A DNA stretch of 64,000 bases from Enterobacter sp. C2. GTDB taxonomy: Bacteria > Pseudomonadota > Gammaproteobacteria > Enterobacterales > Enterobacteriaceae. Positions within the stretch are counted from its first letter, which is position 1; the number at the start of each line of letters is the position of its first letter. The DNA lies in contig NZ_CP082269.1 of assembly GCF_019880405.1 (NCBI RefSeq), positions 1,798,001-1,862,000 on the forward strand. Direction: 5' to 3'. Shown here in pieces: positions 29,101-37,339 of this stretch. The notes under the pieces were generated by a model, which was given only the letters and a program-made list of their open reading frames with translations, searched no databases and was not told where the DNA came from. The translations under genes and the position numbers were made by a program.

Positions 29101-30336
29101 TCAGGGGGACATTACTGATAGTAGTTTTCCGTTCAGCATGCTTATCTGATCCACATTCATATCTGAAATCCACTTCGAGTAAACTGTGTAAACCATCTTA
29201 GCGTTATCATGCCCCATCTGGTTTGCTATGAAAGATGGGTTGGCTCCGGCAGACAGTAACCAGCAGGCAAAGGTGTGCCTGGACTGATAGGGATGGCGAT
29301 ACCGTATGCCCGCTTTTTCCATCCCGCGCTGCCAGCTGTATGAGATAGATCGTTTTGAGTAGTGACCTTTTCGCGCGCCTGGCGAGAAAACAAACTTCAC
29401 GCATTGCTCTTCAATTCGCCCATGCTCTCTGTGATGAAAAATAATATCACTCGATGGATAATTTCCAGTTATAGCAAACTGTTCGTTGAGCGCGTCCAGT
29501 GCTGGTTGCAGTAAGGTAATGGTCCTGATCCCCGCCTCGGTTTTAGGCGGAACAAACAGCCCCTTTGCAGTAAGGTTTCTACCGACATGGATCTCACCCT
29601 TGCTAAGATCAATATCCTCCCAAGCCAGGGCGCATAGTTCACCGTGTCGTAGCCCGGTATGCACCGCAACGATCCATATCAGCGCAAAGCGGCGAGGCAA
29701 GACCTTTAGCAGACTATGGTACTCACCAATTAGAAGTGGATCAGGATCCTTCCTGGAAACCTTAAGCGATTTCAAATGCTCGTAAGGTGCGTGGCTGATG
29801 AACTGGCTTTGGTGCGCCAGCCTGAGCATGCCGCACAAGGCACCTACCAAATTATTAACTGTTGAGGCACCTCGACCTTTCTTGTTGAACCAGGGGGCTT
29901 TCAGATTAACCACGTCGCCGGTAAGCAGTTCATGGCGATAGTTAAGAATGTCCGAATGCTGGATTTCAGCGATCGGAGTATTGTCACCCACCACATTTCG
30001 AAGAGTTGATATCTTCGAGGCCAGAGAGTCGTAAGAAGCCGCTGAAACTTCCAGCGACTTTGCGGAAAGATAGACGTCACAGAGCTCTTTAAAAGTGGCC
30101 ACTCTTCTGACTGTACTGAATTTACTAGCGGCTTTTGACTCCGGAAACCTGCTTGCGTAATCGAAGGTACCCAGCTGGATCTCTCCAACGATAGTGGCAC
30201 GCAGGTTTCCTGCTTTTCGCAGATTTGCATTCGTAACAGACCAGCCCTGTAAAACCTCGCGGCAGCGGACTCCTTTATATAGAAACCAGATCCTTATTTT
30301 TCCATTATGAAGTTCTACTCCAGTAGGGTGGTTCAT
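29101..30336 (-). CDS. int: Phage tyrosine integrase
   Basis: A 411-residue lambda-family site-specific recombinase. An N-terminal arm-binding part and SAM-like core-binding region (about 70-180) precede the catalytic domain. Catalytic residues seen: Arg in HTGLRHGELCALAWEDID, His-x-x-Arg in YQSRHTFACWLL, a His in MGHDN and Tyr in VYSKW. It is adjacent to the tRNA-Val gene, and its start overlaps the stop of the excisionase gene. Confidence 0.95.
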   Translation of the reverse strand: MNHPTGVELHNGKIRIWFLYKGVRCREVLQGWSVTNANLRKAGNLRATIVGEIQLGTFDYASRFPESKAASKFSTVRRVATFKELCDVYLSAKSLEVSAASYDSLASKISTLRNVVGDNTPIAEIQHSDILNYRHELLTGDVVNLKAPWFNKKGRGASTVNNLVGALCGMLRLAHQSQFISHAPYEHLKSLKVSRKDPDPLLIGEYHSLLKVLPRRFALIWIVAVHTGLRHGELCALAWEDIDLSKGEIHVGRNLTAKGLFVPPKTEAGIRTITLLQPALDALNEQFAITGNYPSSDIIFHHREHGRIEEQCVKFVFSPGARKGHYSKRSISYSWQRGMEKAGIRYRHPYQSRHTFACWLLSAGANPSFIANQMGHDNAKMVYTVYSKWISDMNVDQISMLNGKLLSVMSP

Positions 30337-30551
30337 CGAGCATCCTGTACAAATTGATTAATTTTTGGATAGTTGTACCAAACCAGCGCCTTATCTTTAG
30401 TGGCGCTGGGTGTTTGCGGTAATCGCTTGAAGTGAATCCCCTCTACCCAACAGCCGAGGCGATAGCTTTTGATCTGGCGCGATGTGAGCCCTGTTTTCTC
30501 CACCAGGCGCGACTCGACGACCCATTCTTCATTGAATACGATGTGTGCCAT
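30333..30551 (-). CDS. xis: Excisionase
   Basis: A 72-residue excisionase-type protein (winged-helix, DUF1233-like). WVVESRLVEKTGLTSRQIKSYR is the DNA-binding helix pair, and GCWVEGIHFKRLP is the wing region typical of this family. It overlaps int by four bases, the usual lambdoid arrangement. Confidence 0.8.
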   Translation of the reverse strand: MAHIVFNEEWVVESRLVEKTGLTSRQIKSYRLGCWVEGIHFKRLPQTPSATKDKALVWYNYPKINQFVQDAR

Positions 30552-30614
30552 AAAAACTCCTGGCGACCGGCACGAGTATAACTATGCCGATCGCGTGGTG
30601 ATGATATTTCGATA

Positions 30615-30857
30615 TCAAGCTATCCGACCGGCCAGGCGGCGCAGACGTCGCGCGCCTGTGATTGCCGTTGCCACGTAACTGGTGCTGCGGTTTTCCACCT
30701 CAACCTTTATCTTCGCTCCGTCCACCTGCACCGTGTATTCGCTACGGGTGGCCCGGCTGGCGTAATCGCCGAACCGCTCAACATGATGGGCCAGCGCGGC
30801 GTCACAGGCTCGGCGAGCCAGTGGCGAGTCTTTCCTGCTTCGGTTAATCAGCCTCAT
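30615..30857 (-). CDS. DUF4060 family phage protein
   Basis: An 80-residue small basic protein seen in the left early operon of many enterobacterial lambdoid prophages: MRLINRSRKDSPLARRACDA, RFGDYASRATRSEYTVQVDG. Function unknown. Its ATG overlaps the TGA of the upstream small ORF. Confidence 0.82.
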   Translation of the reverse strand: MRLINRSRKDSPLARRACDAALAHHVERFGDYASRATRSEYTVQVDGAKIKVEVENRSTSYVATAITGARRLRRLAGRIA

Positions 30858-31030
30858 TCAGCACGCTCCGGATCCAATACGTCCCAGCAGTTCCGCTCTA
30901 TGTTTGCCAACAAGCGGCGTTCTTCGACCTCGGCCAGCGGCCGGCCGGTCAGCTCGGCGATTTGCTTATTGTTATGGGTTAGCAGCAGCTTCAGCTCGCT
31001 GTTGCTCCAGCGGGTTTGTTTATCGCTCAT
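30854..31030 (-). CDS. Small phage protein, HTH-like
   Basis: A 58-residue ORF beginning MSDKQTRWSNSELKLLLTHN, with KQIAELTGRPLAEVEERR that reads like a SANT/HTH unit. GAGATGAG precedes it and the ATGA overlap with the DUF4060 gene argues it is translated. Family not known to me. Confidence 0.7.
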   Translation of the reverse strand: MSDKQTRWSNSELKLLLTHNNKQIAELTGRPLAEVEERRLLANIERNCWDVLDPERAE

Positions 31031-31064
31031 CTCGTTACCGGGAGGGTTGCCCCTCCCACCTCCC

Positions 31065-32141
31065 TCAGGCCATGTATTCCGGCTTCATATCGCCCAGAGT
31101 AATGGCGAACTGGTCATACAGTTCGTCGCCCAGGTGACGTTTTGCCGCCGCCAGTGTCTGCTCTGCTTTGGCGAACAGCTCAGTAGCATCCGGCTCGCCG
31201 GACTGGGGCAGGGAGTTGATCGCCGCCTCCACCTTGTTGCGGGCATCGACCAGGTAATAGCGCCGTACGGCTTTGTTTTTCAGCTCAGTGAACAACGCCG
31301 AACCGAGAGTGGTTTTGGCCGCTTCGATATCCACCCGCACGGCTTTGGCTTGGTCTACGGATTGCGCTGCCTCAATGCGATCGCGGAACTCGTCGGCAAG
31401 GCCATCAATATTGGTACCGGATTCCTGCGCGCTGTTAGTTGTCGATTCAGCCGGGATATCGGCAACGCTTACGCGCTGCTGTGGTGCCGGGTTAATCTCT
31501 TTTTCCTGGCGATCTTCAAGCTCATCAGGTGTGTAAACGCCCAGGATTACATCCGGACAGAACAGACGAGCCCAGCGTTTTACTGCCAGGTAGGCGAGCT
31601 GCTGGCGGGGATCGTCAGCCCACAGTGTTGAATTACGGGTCCGGGCCTGAGCCAGTAGCAGATCCAGCTCACGTGGCTGCTCTTCGCCTTTAAGCGTTGC
31701 GCGGATGATAATGCCGATACCTGCTTCGTCCGCCATGGTCCAGCCCGGAACGCGATATTCCCCTTTTTCACCTTTGCGGATGTGAAATTTTCCGACCACC
31801 TTTTCCCAAGGGCCGTACCACTCATACTCAAAGCGGTTCGCCAGCACGCCGCTGCGTGAAATCACTGCGTTAACCAGCTGGGCCTCATAACCCAGCACGC
31901 CGTTAATCAGGTGCGTTTTTTGCGCCACGGCGAAAGGGTTCATCTGCCACTGCGCCGCCTGCATTGCAACGGCCATACAGTCTGCCTGGTTGCCCTGAAG
32001 GTGTTTAGGCACTGTCGCCGCACCCTGCGCCATAATCTGGGCGAATGTGCTGATGGCATTCAGATACTGTGAATCGAACAGCGCGATGTTTGAATTAACG
32101 ACAGCGTTCTGGTCGGCTACTGCTACGTTTGTGTTCTGCAT
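31065..32141 (-). CDS. recT: RecT-family single-strand annealing protein
   Basis: A 358-residue RecT homologue; it anneals complementary single strands in phage recombination with its exonuclease partner. The RecT core (about 25-215) shows MAVAMQAAQWQMNPFAVAQKTHLING, LGYEAQLVNAVI, TRNSTLWADDPRQQLAYLAVKRWARLF and DVILGVYTPDEL. The C-terminal tail is a variable helical region. It lies immediately downstream of recE-like on the same strand, as in the Rac prophage. Confidence 0.93.
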   Translation of the reverse strand: MQNTNVAVADQNAVVNSNIALFDSQYLNAISTFAQIMAQGAATVPKHLQGNQADCMAVAMQAAQWQMNPFAVAQKTHLINGVLGYEAQLVNAVISRSGVLANRFEYEWYGPWEKVVGKFHIRKGEKGEYRVPGWTMADEAGIGIIIRATLKGEEQPRELDLLLAQARTRNSTLWADDPRQQLAYLAVKRWARLFCPDVILGVYTPDELEDRQEKEINPAPQQRVSVADIPAESTTNSAQESGTNIDGLADEFRDRIEAAQSVDQAKAVRVDIEAAKTTLGSALFTELKNKAVRRYYLVDARNKVEAAINSLPQSGEPDATELFAKAEQTLAAAKRHLGDELYDQFAITLGDMKPEYMA

Positions 32142-32152
32142 TCTTGTTCTCC

Positions 32153-35100
32153 TTAAGCCGTGCGCAGCGCTTCAAGGCGGCGCAGATCGTAATCAGTCAG
32201 TTCATCGGTGTAGTCGTTGGTGATCGGCGCTGGCCACTCGCCAGTATCGAACGCGTTGGCGATAGCACGCATCGTGGCGCGGTACTCCAGGATGCCCAAC
32301 TCAACCAGCTCTGGCGATGCCTCGACGATGGCGATCCAGTGGTAACCCTCGTCTTTGTTGACGAAGATCCAGAAGAACTGGTCGAGGCTCGCCGTCTCCA
32401 TGTACATACCGGCGCTCAGGTGGTAATCGCGATCAATGATTTCCCGGTGCAGTTTCGCCCGCAGGCCAGACTGCTTGATGTTCCACATAGAAATCGTCTT
32501 GAGGTCGGCACCGATGCGCACGCCGTCAACATCAAGTTCAAGGTCGGGCCGAACGCGGATTTCGAGGCCGGTCTCATCGTCGATGCCGAAATAGCTGGTT
32601 TCAACGGCGCGATCGGGGTGCAACAGCAGTTTCCCGGCGGTAGGGTGCGCATGAAGCGCTGCCTGAATGGCCAGCGCGGTGGCGTACTGCTGGCGGGTCA
32701 CCAGTACCTTGCCTTCCGTGTTTTCGCGCCATGTGTCCAGCAGCTCGTCGGCGAACACGGCATCCGGGCGGACTGCTTTGAGCGCCTGAATCAGATCCAC
32801 TTTGGTACCGGACACTTTCAGTGGCGCGGGCTTCTGCGCCTCTTGTGCAACCAGGTCAGGATTGACGATCGCCAGCTGCTCGAGGAGCGCGTCACGGCTG
32901 CCGCTGGTCTTTGCCTGAACGGGCAGGGTGGCGTTGTACTCTTTGATGCAGGCCTTCATAGCTGCAGCGGTCTGCTTCTTGTCGGACTCGATGCGCTGGA
33001 ACTCCTCAGGCAGCGCCATATAGCTTTCTGCGGTTTCGTCTACTGCTCCGCCCAACGGCAGTGGCGTGGGCAGGGTGGCGTTATGTGCCTCCAGCAGCGC
33101 TTTGATATCATCAGGGCTCAGCTGCGGCGGCAGGCTAGCGTTGTACTCGTCGATGCAGGTGCGGATAGTCGCCGTAGTAGTGAGCGCCCCTTCCGGGATT
33201 TCCGGCTCGATGCTGAACTCGGCGGCCAGTGTCTCCGGCTGCAGCGCCAGCGCATGCACCAGGTTGCCCATGTCGAGCACCTTCGACCGCTCCTTCTGGA
33301 TGGTCTTAGAGACGTGGCGAGCGTTGAAGTACATCAGGCTGACCCTGGCATCTTTTACCATCGTGCTGCTGATGCCGTTCGCCACATGATAGACGTCGTT
33401 TGGCAAGCCTTCGTAACGGCCCGGCTCGAAATAGGCTGACCACTGTTGCGCGGCAGCCTCTGGTTCGGGCATATCCGCTTTTGGTTCGATTACAGGAGTT
33501 TCCGGTTCGATTTCAGGCGATTTAGGCTCGTCCTGGTGCGCGGGAGTGATTTTCTGGTCCAGATCGGCGGCAACGTTGCTCGCCAGTTCCGGTGCGGCGG
33601 CAGCGAGAATATCTGCCGGGTTTATGCCGCCTGCTTGCGCAGCAGCTGCATCAACGCCTTCGACCGCTGGTAACGCATCACTAACTTTGCTTTCGCTCTG
33701 GTCAGTTTCTTCCATCTGCACATGGTCTACTTCCTGTTTTGCGACTTCATTTGAGGGGGTGGCCAGCAGGCCTTCGATGGAGAACACGCCGCCGCCGGGG
33801 TTTGCTACTTCTGGCTGAGCGGTGGTTTCGTGCTGGTGTGACTGCTCGGCTTCTGCAGCAGCTTTTCCTACAACTGCATACTCTGTAGAGAGCGCGTCAA
33901 GGCTTTCTACCGGCTCCGTCCCCTGCATGACTCCGGCAACCACCGCCGCGCTGTCAATCTGACGCGCAGCGGCGAGGATTCTGGTCTCAGGTGTGTCGTG
34001 CTTATATTCATTGAGCGTCGCGCTGATGTAACCAGTCATGCGATCCGGGAACGGTGTTATGCCTGAGCACGCTTCGCGGATGAGTGCAAAAATCGCAGCG
34101 CGTGAATAATCCAGGATGCCCGCAGTTTTACGCAGTGCGGCGGACCACTCTTTCCACGGACTTTCCTTTGCGGCAACGATTTCTTTGGCCCGGCGGTGAA
34201 TAGAGCCGGGGATGTTGTAGATATCAAAGTCCATCGGCAGAGTTGCGCAGGCGATCTCAACATCCAGCGTGTCCAGGGTATGCTCATAGTCCGCGTTTCG
34301 GTCTGTCTTAATACCGCCGCCCGCGTTCGTGCCAGTGTCGGTGCGCTGAATGGTTGAGACCCGGTTACCGTTAATCCACTCTTTAGCGAGCAGGCCGCGA
34401 TCGATATAGTCCGTTGTTTTCCATGCCTTCATAAACTGGAGCATCAGGGCTAAATCAGGCGTCGCTTTTTCAGCAGGGAATACGCGTTTAACAGCATCGG
34501 TAAGCCTCCAGAACTCGAAGTCCCTGAGCTTTTTCATCCCCTCAACATTCTCTGCGGCCAGCAGCAGGTTTTGCACGTAGGAGTTATCGGTGTCCATTTC
34601 CAGCTGGCGAACAGTATTAAGCTGTTCATTATCGATGTGGTACGCGTATTCCTTCTCGGTAATAAACTGCGCGAGGAGGCGGTGGCGGAATGACAGAGTA
34701 GGGACGGCATGCAGCTCGGTCATGTCTTTTTCACGAAATTGCTGTACCAGCTCTTCAGCTTGCGCAGCTGCTTCGGGTGAACATTCCTGCATAACGCCTT
34801 CGGCAGAGATAAATTCACCATCACTAGGTTCGCTGTTGTCGGCAAGTTCATGGGTAGGCTGGGTTTCCACGTTCAGGATCGGTGCTGCTGCGCCCTGGAT
34901 AAGGATCCACGAGCGGCCATCTTCGCCGAGGGTGTAGCGGTCGCACCAGGTATCATCCAGCACGCCTTCTTCCGGCAGATCGTCAACGACGTGCCAGTCG
35001 GTGCGCTGCGGCAGCTGGTAGTCAGCACCACGGCCAACGGTAATATCGGCGTCGTCGAGAATGTTGAGCATCTCGCGTTCTGCGCGAGAATCGGATTTTG

Positions 35101-35173
35101 CAGAGAACCAGCAGAAGAGGTTTTTCTTCTCTGATTTTGCTTTAGCTTTAACTACAAACGCATACGTGTTCAT
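32153..35173 (-). CDS. recE: RecE-like exonuclease VIII
   Basis: A 1006-residue protein. The C-terminal third (about 610-1006) is the RecE PDDEXK nuclease: His640 in MGNLVHALALQPE, an acidic RVRPDLELDVDG and the catalytic ADLKT (Asp890, Lys892), then DYHLSAGMYME. It digests dsDNA 5' to 3', leaving ssDNA for RecT. The N-terminal two thirds are a long accessory region, as in E. coli RecE (866), with a low-complexity Pro/Glu linker (about 545-575). Internal motif repeats near 660-780 (DEYNASLPPQLS, EAHNATLPTPLP, KEYNATLPVQAK) are notable. Confidence 0.9.
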   Translation of the reverse strand: MNTYAFVVKAKAKSEKKNLFCWFSAKSDSRAEREMLNILDDADITVGRGADYQLPQRTDWHVVDDLPEEGVLDDTWCDRYTLGEDGRSWILIQGAAAPILNVETQPTHELADNSEPSDGEFISAEGVMQECSPEAAAQAEELVQQFREKDMTELHAVPTLSFRHRLLAQFITEKEYAYHIDNEQLNTVRQLEMDTDNSYVQNLLLAAENVEGMKKLRDFEFWRLTDAVKRVFPAEKATPDLALMLQFMKAWKTTDYIDRGLLAKEWINGNRVSTIQRTDTGTNAGGGIKTDRNADYEHTLDTLDVEIACATLPMDFDIYNIPGSIHRRAKEIVAAKESPWKEWSAALRKTAGILDYSRAAIFALIREACSGITPFPDRMTGYISATLNEYKHDTPETRILAAARQIDSAAVVAGVMQGTEPVESLDALSTEYAVVGKAAAEAEQSHQHETTAQPEVANPGGGVFSIEGLLATPSNEVAKQEVDHVQMEETDQSESKVSDALPAVEGVDAAAAQAGGINPADILAAAAPELASNVAADLDQKITPAHQDEPKSPEIEPETPVIEPKADMPEPEAAAQQWSAYFEPGRYEGLPNDVYHVANGISSTMVKDARVSLMYFNARHVSKTIQKERSKVLDMGNLVHALALQPETLAAEFSIEPEIPEGALTTTATIRTCIDEYNASLPPQLSPDDIKALLEAHNATLPTPLPLGGAVDETAESYMALPEEFQRIESDKKQTAAAMKACIKEYNATLPVQAKTSGSRDALLEQLAIVNPDLVAQEAQKPAPLKVSGTKVDLIQALKAVRPDAVFADELLDTWRENTEGKVLVTRQQYATALAIQAALHAHPTAGKLLLHPDRAVETSYFGIDDETGLEIRVRPDLELDVDGVRIGADLKTISMWNIKQSGLRAKLHREIIDRDYHLSAGMYMETASLDQFFWIFVNKDEGYHWIAIVEASPELVELGILEYRATMRAIANAFDTGEWPAPITNDYTDELTDYDLRRLEALRTA

Positions 35174-35276
35174 TGCGTCTTAGCTCCTTTGGGTTGTAAG
35201 ATCCCCGGCGCTGTATAAGCCGCCATTGACTGGGTGGTTTAAATTTCCGGTGTACTTTGGTCGGTCACCGGACGGG

Positions 35277-35300
35277 GAGCCCGCTTCGGCGGGTTTTTTC
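35277..35300 (+). terminator. Hairpin with T run in the left operon leader
   Basis: GCCCGC/GCGGGT stem and TTCG loop plus a T run, on the plus strand; on the minus strand it lies between the DUF1482-like gene and recE, so antitermination might matter. Confidence 0.5.
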
Positions 35301-35301
35301 G

Positions 35302-35490
35302 TTACAGGGTCACGGCTGGCTGTTCGCCGTTACGGACAATGCGCTCCACTTCGAAACACTCACCCGCAACATGCTGCTCAACTGCTGCCGCTTCACACTG
35401 GCGCTGGTCTTCATACACACCCAGCACCACATCCTGAAAATCGCCGTTGGTCATGCCCACGGTCAGCACTAACGCGAATAACGAGTTCAT
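35302..35490 (-). CDS. DUF1482-like phage protein
   Basis: A 62-residue protein with a hydrophobic start (MNSLFALVLTVGMTNG) and QRQCEAAAVEQHVAGECFEV, matching the small DUF1482 proteins of Rac-like left operons. Its ATG shares one base with the preceding TGA. Function unknown. Confidence 0.75.
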   Translation of the reverse strand: MNSLFALVLTVGMTNGDFQDVVLGVYEDQRQCEAAAVEQHVAGECFEVERIVRNGEQPAVTL

Positions 35491-35693
35491 CAGTGCGTCC
35501 CCGCGGGTACCAGATGCAGCTCAATGTTGCGGGCGGCATACGGGCGGCGAATGTGACGCAGGTTGCCCTGCGGTTCGTGCCAGTAGGTGCCATCGGTGTA
35601 GTTAAACGAGACGAGCCAAGCTGCGCCGGTGCGGCTGTTGCGCATCACCACTGCTTTCCCGCTGTTTGGTACTGCCTGGTTGGTAGTTGCCAT
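35490..35693 (-). CDS. Small phage protein, unknown
   Basis: A 67-residue basic/aromatic ORF (MATTNQAVPNSGKAVVMRNS, SFNYTDGTYWHEPQGN) and the first gene of the leftward early operon after PL. Function unknown; the overlap with the next gene and an AGGATGAG upstream favour translation. Confidence 0.68.
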   Translation of the reverse strand: MATTNQAVPNSGKAVVMRNSRTGAAWLVSFNYTDGTYWHEPQGNLRHIRRPYAARNIELHLVPAGTH

Positions 35694-35837
35694 CTCATCC
35701 TCCCGGTCTTTCCCGGCGTCAGAACGTAAAACCTGCTGCGTGTTGATAACTCCACCTCATCCGGTGCTTCGTATGCCGCCGGTAGCTACTGCGTGGGCTC
35801 CATGCCTTGGTGGTCGGTACTGCGTTTTGTTGGATAA

Positions 35838-35879
35838 AGTAAACCCTATTCGTGTTAATCAGTCAACACAAATTGTGTT
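35838..35879 (-). promoter_or_regulatory. Leftward early promoter PL with two repressor operators
   Basis: Minus-strand TTGACT (-35, 35866-35861), 17-base spacer and TTTACT (-10, 35843-35838). Two 15-base operator-like palindromes of the form AACACA-N3-TGTGTT overlap it: 35865-35879 (AACACAAATTGTGTT) and 35842-35856 (AACCCTATTCGTGTT). Their centres are 23 bases apart. The same motif recurs in the repressor-cro interval. Confidence 0.65.
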
Positions 35880-35975
35880 TAAAGTGGGCGTGAGAGATGG
35901 CGGGATGTTTTAATTCAGAAAATTAATCTGAAGGGAGGGGGTTGGGATGCCGGAACGACAATGGAATCAGAGGGA

Positions 35976-36359
35976 TTATTGCGGATCGTCTTTTATCCGT
36001 CCTCTGACATATTTTTCTACAAACTCATCCAGTTCTTTCAGCCGCAGCTCAAAAACACGAAGCATGTTGTCTTGTTCCGCAAGAGGCAGCTGGTTAAAAA
36101 GCTCTATTAACCGGCGATGGCGATCAGTTAACAACTGATCAGCTTCACCTTTATCACCAAACATCAGCTCACAAGGCGTCATCTTCAACGCGGCAGCAAG
36201 CACAGCCGCATCATCTGCTCCGATGCTGCGACTGCCTGACTCGTAATTGCCAATACGCGATTGCGTCCAGCCGCACCATTCAGCCAAAACCCTTTGGGAA
36301 ATTCCAATCTTTTCCCGGGCCTGCTTCAAGCGAGCTGCGATTAGTTCATTTGTATTCAT
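35976..36359 (-). CDS. RacR-like prophage repressor
   Basis: A 127-residue XRE-type repressor. The HTH covers residues about 5-60: ARLKQAREKIGISQRVLAEWCGWTQSRIGNYE. The C-terminal helical part replaces the S24 peptidase domain, so it is not LexA-like and is not self-cleaved by RecA. It corresponds by position to racR of the Rac prophage (divergent from ydaS-ydaT). TTG 36365 is possible but ATG 36359 is preferred. Confidence 0.85.
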   Translation of the reverse strand: MNTNELIAARLKQAREKIGISQRVLAEWCGWTQSRIGNYESGSRSIGADDAAVLAAALKMTPCELMFGDKGEADQLLTDRHRRLIELFNQLPLAEQDNMLRVFELRLKELDEFVEKYVRGRIKDDPQ

Positions 36360-36370
36360 AGCCAATTTTT

Positions 36371-36436
36371 ACCACGCAGCGTGTTTATTATCAAAACTCG
36401 AATTGTGTTGATCTTCTAACACATATTGTGTTTAAT
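36371..36436. promoter_or_regulatory. Rightward operators and PR promoter
   Basis: Three operator-like sites lie at 36371-36385 (ACCACGCAGCGTGTT), 36395-36409 (AACTCGAATTGTGTT) and 36418-36432 (AACACATATTGTGTT), with centres 24 and 23 bases apart. A plus-strand promoter TTGATC (36408-36413), 17 bases, TTTAAT (36431-36436) overlaps the last two. This is the OR/PR equivalent. Confidence 0.65.
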
Positions 36437-36462
36437 GCTTCAAAACAGAGATGAGGCCTTAA

Positions 36463-36693
36463 ATGAACAATATTGCTAAAGAGCGCGCTGCGCTGGGAAT
36501 GACTCAGGAGCAGTTAGCTCAAGTTTTTGGCTGGAGGCAATCCCGCCTCTCCAACTATGAGACAGGGCTCCGTCAGCCTGGCTTAAACGAGTGCCGGACT
36601 ATCGTAGAAACGCTCAACAAGCTAGGCCGGGAGTGCACTCTGGATAGTGTTTTTCCTCCTGGAGATAACGCAGATGGAAACGTCACGGAGTAA
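36463..36693 (+). CDS. YdaS-like Cro/antirepressor-type HTH protein
   Basis: A 76-residue XRE/Cro-like DNA-binding protein: KERAALGMTQEQLAQVFGWRQSRLSNYETG, with a short tail. It is the first gene from PR, so it takes the cro position. In Rac the equivalent, YdaS, is toxic when expressed with YdaT in the absence of RacR. Followed at two bases by the ydaT-like gene. Confidence 0.82.
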   Translation: MNNIAKERAALGMTQEQLAQVFGWRQSRLSNYETGLRQPGLNECRTIVETLNKLGRECTLDSVFPPGDNADGNVTE

Positions 36694-36695
36694 TC

Positions 36696-37238
36696 ATGCA
36701 AACACTTAATTTTCAACAGAGTATCGCATTTACACAGGCAGCGATGATAAATCGCTCTCAAGCCGTTGATACCTTGCCGGACCCCGGCGACATCCGCGAC
36801 GCAGTGCGCGCCTGGGCAGCAACAGCCGGGCAGGATGTTGTCGCCGCTCATATCGTGGATCAGTGGCGCAGCTGCGGCGGGCAGGGAATCGAGTTTCCGG
36901 CAGATATCAGCCGTGCCCGGCAGAAATTATTCCGCTGGCTCGATAACCGTTTCGACACGGAGGACTGTCGGGAGCGGGTGCGCCAACTGACTCCTGCGAT
37001 CCTGACTGTTCTGCCGCTGGAGCATCGCACCTCGCTGGTGGGCGGTGACTGCAAAATTACACGCCTGGCGCATGCCGAGAAGGAAGTTGCCGAGGCAAAG
37101 CGCGCGGTGCTGCTGGACGCGCCCAGACATCAGAAGCTGAAGGAGATGAGCGAGGGTATTGCCGCGCTTTTCAAGCTTGAGCCGGACCTGGCCGGGCCGC
37201 TTATGGCGATGGTAACGACAATGCTGGGGGGAATATGA
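36696..37238 (+). CDS. YdaT-family protein (CII-position regulator/toxin)
   Basis: A 180-residue protein whose central part follows YdaT of Rac: IRDAVRAWAATAGQDVVAAHIVDQW, FRWLDNRF, then RERVRQLTPAILTVLPLEHRTSL. It is 40 residues longer than E. coli YdaT (140), mostly an N-terminal extension (MQTLNFQQSIAFTQAAMINR). YdaT inhibits cell division when overexpressed in E. coli; in the phage it sits where lambda cII does, so a regulatory role is likely. Confidence 0.8.
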   Translation: MQTLNFQQSIAFTQAAMINRSQAVDTLPDPGDIRDAVRAWAATAGQDVVAAHIVDQWRSCGGQGIEFPADISRARQKLFRWLDNRFDTEDCRERVRQLTPAILTVLPLEHRTSLVGGDCKITRLAHAEKEVAEAKRAVLLDAPRHQKLKEMSEGIAALFKLEPDLAGPLMAMVTTMLGGI

Positions 37239-37339
37239 CAGGTCTGAAAATGGTGAAAGCCGCGCTGGTGGAACAGCAACGGCTTTCGGGTGCAAAAACT
37301 GAGAGTGATTGCGGAGGGCAGTATGTCAAACACCGCTGA
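37235..37339 (+). CDS. Possible small ORF between ydaT and the replication gene
   Basis: A 34-residue ORF (MTGLKMVKAALVEQQRLSGA...) whose ATG overlaps the ydaT-like stop (ATGA) and whose end overlaps the replication gene start. The coupling suggests translation, but nothing else supports function. Confidence 0.4.
   Translation: MTGLKMVKAALVEQQRLSGAKTESDCGGQYVKHR

Noticed and set aside
32129..33439. 436-residue plus-strand ORF opposite recE
   Set aside because: Antisense shadow of the recE-like gene; no start signals.
35174..35230. 18-residue leader-type ORF (MAAYTAPGILQPKGAKTQ) whose TGA overlaps the recE ATG
   Set aside because: The overlap is suggestive, but there is no RBS and the recE SD lies inside it; probably chance.
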